Shown: one piece after another, positions 60,101-64,000 of the stretch
Layout: each line of letters begins with the position of its first letter
Numbering within the stretch: position 1 is the stretch's first letter
Assembly: GCA_017464645.1 (NCBI GenBank)
Contig: JAFTZF010000024.1
Location: 38,939 to 102,938, forward strand
Source: Lachnospiraceae bacterium
GTDB lineage: Bacteria; Bacillota_A; Clostridia; Lachnospirales; Lachnospiraceae
Length of the DNA: 64,000 nucleotides
Direction: 5' to 3'
Program-made: the position numbers and the translations under genes
The notes under the pieces: generated by a model
What the model was told of the DNA's origin: nothing
The model's database searches: none
What the model saw: only the letters and a program-made list of their open reading frames with translations

Positions 60101-62702
60101 TACTGACCAGTTTACACATATAACAACCGGACAGTACAAGTCGCAAGAAATCACCAAAGACGAATTTGTAACCATCAGCGGCAACATCTACAGTCACCCC
60201 GGTTACAATATCGTTGGATGGAATACGGATCCGGATGGAAATCACAACTATCCTGTGGGGTCTGATCCGAAAAACCCTTCCCATGGTTGGTATGATGTAG
60301 GTAAATCTTATCTGTTTGACGGTAACCCCATCGGTGACTTGGTGATCTATGCTATTTGGGAAGCTAACGGATACACCGTTGTTTACGATCCCAATATCCC
60401 TGCAGGTATAACTTATACCGGCGCCATGGAAACTCAGATTTTTACTTATGATCTGCCGATTCAGTTGAGTAAAAACCAGTATGGTTATCCCGGATATAAA
60501 TTTATAGGCTGGTGCAGACAGTCAGATGGTTCTGGTGAAATTTACACAGATCAGCAGCTCGTGACCAATCTGACGTCAGAAAAGGGCGAGGTCGTGACCC
60601 TCTATGCCCAGTGGACTCCCTGCACACATACACCAGAAGACCATGTATATACATACTCCGTTATTGATGACGGAAACACCTTAAAACGAGAATGTTCCTG
60701 CAAAGGCTACAGTGAGACGGCTGCTCTCTCTGCTTCAAGCCGAGCCTACAATCAACTGCCACTGGCTGCCAAAGTGACGTATTCTTCCGCTTGGCAACCG
60801 GAGATCGTTTATAAAAAGGGAGAAGCAATTCTTGAGGAAGCCCCCATTTTTGCAGGGACCTATACTGCTTCTGTCTCTGAAGGCGGTAAAACTGCCAGTG
60901 TAACCTATACTATAGAAAAATCGGTGCAGCCGGCACCGGAAAAACCCATTGTATATAGTGCTGTTATCGATTCTCTCAACGGCGCTTCCACACTGAATGT
61001 CTACCCGGCAGCAGATTCTCCTTTAAGAGGAACGGATCCTTCCTATGACAGTACAACTCAATATCAAATTGTTTACTATGTGGGAGAGACCCGAAAAGAG
61101 ACCGAATGGAAAAACGGAGAAAAACTGGAGGGCGGTTTTGCCGCTTCCTTTGTGTTGGATGTGGCTTTGACCAATTATTACATCTATGCCCGCTATTCCG
61201 AAGGCACCAACTATAAAGCCTCTCCCACCACCGCTGCAGACAGTGTATATTTCTTTGCCGGCGATGTGAATGTCCATGTCTCCTGTGGAGATGGTGTTTT
61301 CTATGACCTTGTGGTGGCGGATGGCAATGAGGATCAGGTAAATGGTATCGCCCTTACCATTAAAGCAGAGGATGGCTACTACTTCCCGAAGGATTATCAA
61401 ATTCAGGTTGACACGGTAGAAGCGGATGGAAAACAAGCCGTTCTGACTGAAAAAGAGACCTTTTCCAAATATCAGCTGGATTCCATCCCCAAGAATTGTG
61501 ATATTTATATCACAATTCCGGATGCCGCAAAGATTCCTACTATGGACGTGAAACTTGCAGAAAAGCAGATCTTTGATAAGATCACAACCACGGCTGCAAC
61601 CATTAGTCATGATTCTTCCTTTACCATCTGTTTCCACGTTCAGAATTATGACCCCACTGCATATGCCGCCCTGGTATTGGATTTTAATTACCCGCTTCCA
61701 CAGGATACCACATTAATTCTACAGAATCGAACCAATGGAAAGTACTATTGGACTTTGATCACAACGCCCACTACACAGATTTCTCTGAGCCAGTTTGTGC
61801 GTATGGGAACAGCGGACGAAGTGTTTTCTCCCACCAAAGGTGAGCTGGAATTGCAGTTTATTATAGACTTCTCTGAAACTGCAAACGGAATTTCCCAAGA
61901 GACACTGAACACAACACTAACAGCGTATGAAACAACCGGTTCCCGGGCGCCTCAAGTGTCTCATGACGGAACTACCAATCTCAAGAATATCGGCAGTTTC
62001 TCTTTTATGACACAGGGCGACCAACTGACCCAAGCCGTGACTTGTACTTATACTCCGTCTCAAGGCGCAACCTCCAAATGGGACAATCGCAAAGGTTCTC
62101 TGGTACTCATTCCGCTTACAGATCTGCCTGCAGATGCCCGGGTGATCTATACCACCGGAAACTACACAACTGTATTTTATCAGAATAGCAAGGGGTATTT
62201 TATCCTTCCCTTATCCGTATCCGACAGTGACGTTTTGAATCTAACACTGGCTTCTGACCTGTTTCCTTCTATCGTCACAGATTACGAATTTACTATTAAA
62301 TGGCTGATGTCAGAATCTATTGCAGCCGTTGCGCCCATGAACGGAGAACTTCTGGCGGAGACCACCATGATTTTCACAAACGAGATCCTAAAATCTCCTG
62401 CTTTAAAAATTACCAGCGACAAGCGGCTCTACTCTGGCAATGAAACCATGCTGGCTTCCGTTTCCTGGGCAAACATCCCCACTTATTGTGACATGGAAGT
62501 CACCTTGATGCGTCGAAGCGATACCGGAGTATATACCAACACCGGTTGGAGTACCGAGGTGGAAGCAATCGGCTCTAGTTCCTGTGAGCTGCCTGTCACA
62601 CTGGCCGGCCAGAGCCCCGGCAGCTACTGTCTGCAGATTGCCGTTATGGACGGTTTGATCAAAATAAAGGAATTAAACTTTTATTTTATCATTGAAAAGT
62701 AA
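57120..62702 (+). CDS. 1860-residue surface adhesin: beta-helix plus InlB-type repeats
   Basis: Signal peptide (about 1-31). Ig-like region (about 50-105; VYQWQTADAADGTYTDILGAT). Long Gly/Asn-rich right-handed beta-helix (about 290-890) built from ISGG-x-I/IGGG-type rungs, first GGGN-rich, then MTGG..NGGGVYL units as in polymorphic-outer-membrane-protein-like helices. Two InlB/Listeria-Bacteroides repeats (about 985-1162; GYNIVGWNTDPDG, GYKFIGWCRQSDG ... VTLYAQW). Bacterial Ig/MBG-like domains (about 1170-1400) and a beta-rich C-terminus. No LPXTG, SLH or C-terminal helix, so it is not covalently anchored by itself. Last gene of the SipW operon. Confidence 0.85.
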   Translation: MKRTFFLKFFCTLSLALFLLFTLRFSFSFAADGTPAVSIENNGSRLAAQTENIQSPVYQWQTADAADGTYTDILGATGKYYDITADDEGTYIRLLVNGLTSEPVGPIGKLITLDIGQGAITLGANYNGKDSNGNAVSGVHEATNLYVIVHSTKETKTTNNISFTGNITDKPFDVTLSGVNMGATPTNHTQQPGSSGSQTPTSGQINIPATQSANKNVTLRLKGENIVRYIQYYNGGDSSSPITVSSSLKITDINGDGAADSSLYVPVKLSAEEIDDFVKTNTNYNHWNAGIGGIDSNSLVQNLHIAGGKIQVVTTLGDNCTAIGAGGNGYCQMEISGGEVIAHCNGTGAAIGGGIGWNAAGGTSNVLISGGKIYAKNHAMIQSGDELVGGVAIGSGSSFHKAGSEGKVTITGGYVEAYGTFGNGIGGGNSSSSTGGQATVSISGGQVTATSIGGGNSKKGAGGAATVTVSGTADVTLNGGIGGGDSESGDGGAATITVTGGSLQCGGVIGGGNGGDNGNGGTAAIHVSNGKLTSQSVGGGIGGTSGNGGSAQITISGGTIETGSIGGGDTLNPSGNLGYAKADISGGDIIGQFIMATGGTEPCTFTMTGGTLHDVNTADTSKYNYVQKNGAAVYMDDPNGIATLSGGTILNCSAQNGGAVYMTAGKFMILGTGSIANCTAEQIGGALYLGGGTLTVEGGSIKSNQAIDGGGVYLGGGIMTVTAGEITNNTASGNGGGAFVDGGNVVVNGGTISYNTATNYGGGITVNNGNYTMTGGNVDGNKSLSASGGGIYVSANASDVTVDIFSGSVSQNSAKLSGGALAVVGKANGTENINVTIGVNEKHYDSEGNPIPCEHGSATALSCPVIQNNSAEASGGAIFVTGNEKTALNLYCLQESGSQVTDGDSQSNFMKMEGGKVLITTSLEQDEAWQTSMYGNTTIENTIYVTGGQMDVWGKMTNPRISEIITVDVEKEGDYFKDHRDVFMYYKLHYYENFTDQFTHITTGQYKSQEITKDEFVTISGNIYSHPGYNIVGWNTDPDGNHNYPVGSDPKNPSHGWYDVGKSYLFDGNPIGDLVIYAIWEANGYTVVYDPNIPAGITYTGAMETQIFTYDLPIQLSKNQYGYPGYKFIGWCRQSDGSGEIYTDQQLVTNLTSEKGEVVTLYAQWTPCTHTPEDHVYTYSVIDDGNTLKRECSCKGYSETAALSASSRAYNQLPLAAKVTYSSAWQPEIVYKKGEAILEEAPIFAGTYTASVSEGGKTASVTYTIEKSVQPAPEKPIVYSAVIDSLNGASTLNVYPAADSPLRGTDPSYDSTTQYQIVYYVGETRKETEWKNGEKLEGGFAASFVLDVALTNYYIYARYSEGTNYKASPTTAADSVYFFAGDVNVHVSCGDGVFYDLVVADGNEDQVNGIALTIKAEDGYYFPKDYQIQVDTVEADGKQAVLTEKETFSKYQLDSIPKNCDIYITIPDAAKIPTMDVKLAEKQIFDKITTTAATISHDSSFTICFHVQNYDPTAYAALVLDFNYPLPQDTTLILQNRTNGKYYWTLITTPTTQISLSQFVRMGTADEVFSPTKGELELQFIIDFSETANGISQETLNTTLTAYETTGSRAPQVSHDGTTNLKNIGSFSFMTQGDQLTQAVTCTYTPSQGATSKWDNRKGSLVLIPLTDLPADARVIYTTGNYTTVFYQNSKGYFILPLSVSDSDVLNLTLASDLFPSIVTDYEFTIKWLMSESIAAVAPMNGELLAETTMIFTNEILKSPALKITSDKRLYSGNETMLASVSWANIPTYCDMEVTLMRRSDTGVYTNTGWSTEVEAIGSSSCELPVTLAGQSPGSYCLQIAVMDGLIKIKELNFYFIIEK

Positions 62703-62705
62703 AAA

Positions 62706-62736
62706 GGGGGCGATGACGGAAAATCCGTCATCGCCC
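62706..62736. terminator. bidirectional terminator between the adhesin and the aldo/keto reductase
   Basis: GGGCGATGACGGA and TCCGTCATCGCCC form a perfect 13-bp stem with a 3-4 nt loop. Minus strand continues CCTTTTTAC; plus strand GTTCTCTTT. It ends both converging genes. Confidence 0.88.
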
Positions 62737-62753
62737 GTTCTCTTTATACTCTT

Positions 62754-63761
62754 CTATCTGGTAATGGTTCCGTCCAGATCCCACAGACCTTCCCATCCGG
62801 AAGCGCCCGGCCACAGGAATACCTGGCCTTTGATGAGGCGGCAGTTTTTGTCTGCCCTGGCAATCATATCCATTTCTTCATCGGTCAAGGGGTCCTCTAC
62901 AGCACACTTCAGATTGCTGATGTACTGAGGCTCTTTTACAGAGAAAGGAATGGGGATCTGGCCCCTCTGCACTGCCCACTTCAGACAAATCAGGGCCGGA
63001 TGCACACCGTGGCGCTCTGCGATCTCTACGATCTCCGGCATCTGGGTATCTGCCACATCCTCGGCGGTACGGTCACGCTCCGGCCGGGAGGGGGAACCAA
63101 TGGGACAATATCCGATAGGCTGGATATTGTGAGCCACTGCGTAATCAAACAGTTCCTGCTGCTGGAAACCGGGATGACACTCCAACTCCAGAGCTGCCGG
63201 CTGAATCCGGCACAGAGGCAGGACTGCCTCCAGCTTGGGAATGGTCATATTGGACATGCCGATATAACGGACCAGTCCCATATCCACCAGCTGCTCACAC
63301 TGACGCCAGGTATCCATGAACTCCTCTACAGAGAAAGGCTTGGAGTCAGGATTACGGGAATCCCCATCGCAGCCCGGCGCATGGTAGTTGGGGAAGGGCC
63401 AATGCACAAAGTACAGGTCGATCTGATCCAGCTGCAGATCTGCCAGACTCTTCTTGCAGGACTCCACCACCTGACGATGGCAGTCATTCCATACCTTGGA
63501 GGTAATGAACAATTCTTTTCTGGTCACTGCACCTTCCTCAAACAGTTTCTTCAAGACTTCACCGATCCGGTCCTCGTTCTGGTACACAGCCGCGCAGTCC
63601 ACCAGCCGGTAACCGCTCTTGATGGCACCATACACTGCATTGGAAATCTCTTCGGGACCGTATTTATCAGAGCCAAAGGTGCCCAAACCTACGGAGGGGA
63701 TTTCCTCTCCCGTAAACAGCTTACGCTTGGGAACCATAGCGGGGTCGATTCTCTCACTCAT
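62754..63761 (-). CDS. aldo/keto reductase
   Basis: 335 residues; AGGAG upstream of ATG 63761. TIM-barrel NAD(P)H oxidoreductase with the catalytic tetrad Asp/Tyr in VDCAAVYQNEDRIG, Lys in ITSKVW and His in YFVHWPFP; IPIPFSVKEPQYISNLK cofactor region near the C-terminus. Substrate unknown. Starts 11 bp after a zinc-type alcohol dehydrogenase fragment, with which it likely forms an operon for polyol or sugar metabolism. Confidence 0.93.
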   Translation of the reverse strand: MSERIDPAMVPKRKLFTGEEIPSVGLGTFGSDKYGPEEISNAVYGAIKSGYRLVDCAAVYQNEDRIGEVLKKLFEEGAVTRKELFITSKVWNDCHRQVVESCKKSLADLQLDQIDLYFVHWPFPNYHAPGCDGDSRNPDSKPFSVEEFMDTWRQCEQLVDMGLVRYIGMSNMTIPKLEAVLPLCRIQPAALELECHPGFQQQELFDYAVAHNIQPIGYCPIGSPSRPERDRTAEDVADTQMPEIVEIAERHGVHPALICLKWAVQRGQIPIPFSVKEPQYISNLKCAVEDPLTDEEMDMIARADKNCRLIKGQVFLWPGASGWEGLWDLDGTITR

Positions 63762-63772
63762 ATTTTCTTCTC

Positions 63773-64000
63773 CTATTCAAATGTCACTGCAACCTTACCG
63801 CACTGTCCGCCTGCCATGAGGGCATATGCCTCGCCTGCCTGCTCCAGAGGGAATTCGTGTGTGATCAGATCTTCGGGATGGATGCCCCAGCGAACCAGAC
63901 GCTCTACCAGCTCTTCCATTCTCCACAGAGAGGTTACCCAGGAACCGTAAATGGTCTTCTGGCCGTGAATGATGTCCGGGCTGGGATTGAAGGTACAGGT
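63773..64000 (-). CDS. medium-chain (zinc-type) alcohol dehydrogenase, 3' part
   Basis: Only the C-terminal 75 residues lie in the window: SPDIIHGQKTIYGSWVTSLW ... ITHEFPLEQAGEAYALM ... GQCGKVAVTFE, then TAG. The sequence is the end of the MDR NAD(P)-binding/catalytic fold; GSW and HxFPL-x-x-A-x-x-AY are typical. Start and cofactor site lie beyond base 64000. Confidence 0.85.
   Translation of the reverse strand, partial: TCTFNPSPDIIHGQKTIYGSWVTSLWRMEELVERLVRWGIHPEDLITHEFPLEQAGEAYALMAGGQCGKVAVTFE

Overview
The window looks like chromosomal DNA of a spore-forming Clostridia, most likely a Lachnospiraceae member. Evidence: a complete spoIIIA cluster, an alpha/beta-type SASP, a Csp-type subtilase, a 3-dehydroquinate dehydratase-shikimate kinase fusion, the rimP-nusA-ylxR-ylxQ-infB-rbfA-nrnA-truB-ribF order, and LytTR/SipW genes. 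No rRNA, tRNA, CRISPR array, prophage or IS transposase was recognised. Genus assignment is inference.

Layout. 1-3109: MacAB-like efflux ABC system (permease cut by the window edge). 3269-8297: spoIIIAA-AH on the minus strand, with spoIIIAG carrying a one-base frameshift. 8406-10926: rpsO-pnp with a structured intergenic/leader region. 11079-13915: a TrpXYZ-like ABC importer. 14037-19519: HflKC, a secreted SH3-NlpC/P60 hydrolase, an Mrr-like endonuclease and a Na/Pi symporter preceded by 11-bp-spaced repeats resembling a PHO box. 19646-28209: the nusA-infB-truB-ribF operon; rbfA has an in-frame amber codon. 28372-41043: Rpn-like nuclease, PHP phosphoesterase, Nudix, DUF3810-like, clpX, htrA, mnmM, PAP2, Csp-type S8 protease, aroD-aroK fusion and an S1-domain protein. 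41185-43035: AT-richer accessory genes including a decayed small membrane ORF. 43220-45662: punA-add-deoC nucleoside salvage. 45728-48644: GNAT, SASP, and a padR-DUF1700-DUF4097-pspC envelope operon. 62754-64000: aldo/keto reductase and a partial zinc-type alcohol dehydrogenase.

The most unusual region is 48.9-62.7 kb. A tyrosine recombinase (48880-49719) sits 30 bp from a 195-bp segment bounded by perfect 25-bp inverted repeats; each end contains a recombinase-type core (10-bp arms around a 6-bp spacer), and the segment contains overlapping divergent sigma-A promoters. Beside it is a GHKL/LytTR two-component system. Upstream of its regulator gene lie three repeats at exact 21-bp spacing, two of which fit the LytTR/AgrA-type consensus and the first of which overlaps the regulator's own -35. 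Facing away from that operator is a seven-gene operon: two ER-type (SipW) signal peptidases, three proteins with SipW-type/TasA-camelysin leaders, one protein with a degenerate LPXTG-like anchor, and a 1860-residue beta-helix/InlB-repeat surface protein. My reading is a candidate LytTR-controlled, possibly phase-variable surface-fibre and adhesin system.

Two conserved genes carry single-base lesions (spoIIIAG, rbfA) while the downstream reading frames and translational overlaps are intact. Either these are recent mutations or sequence errors; read-level data would decide.
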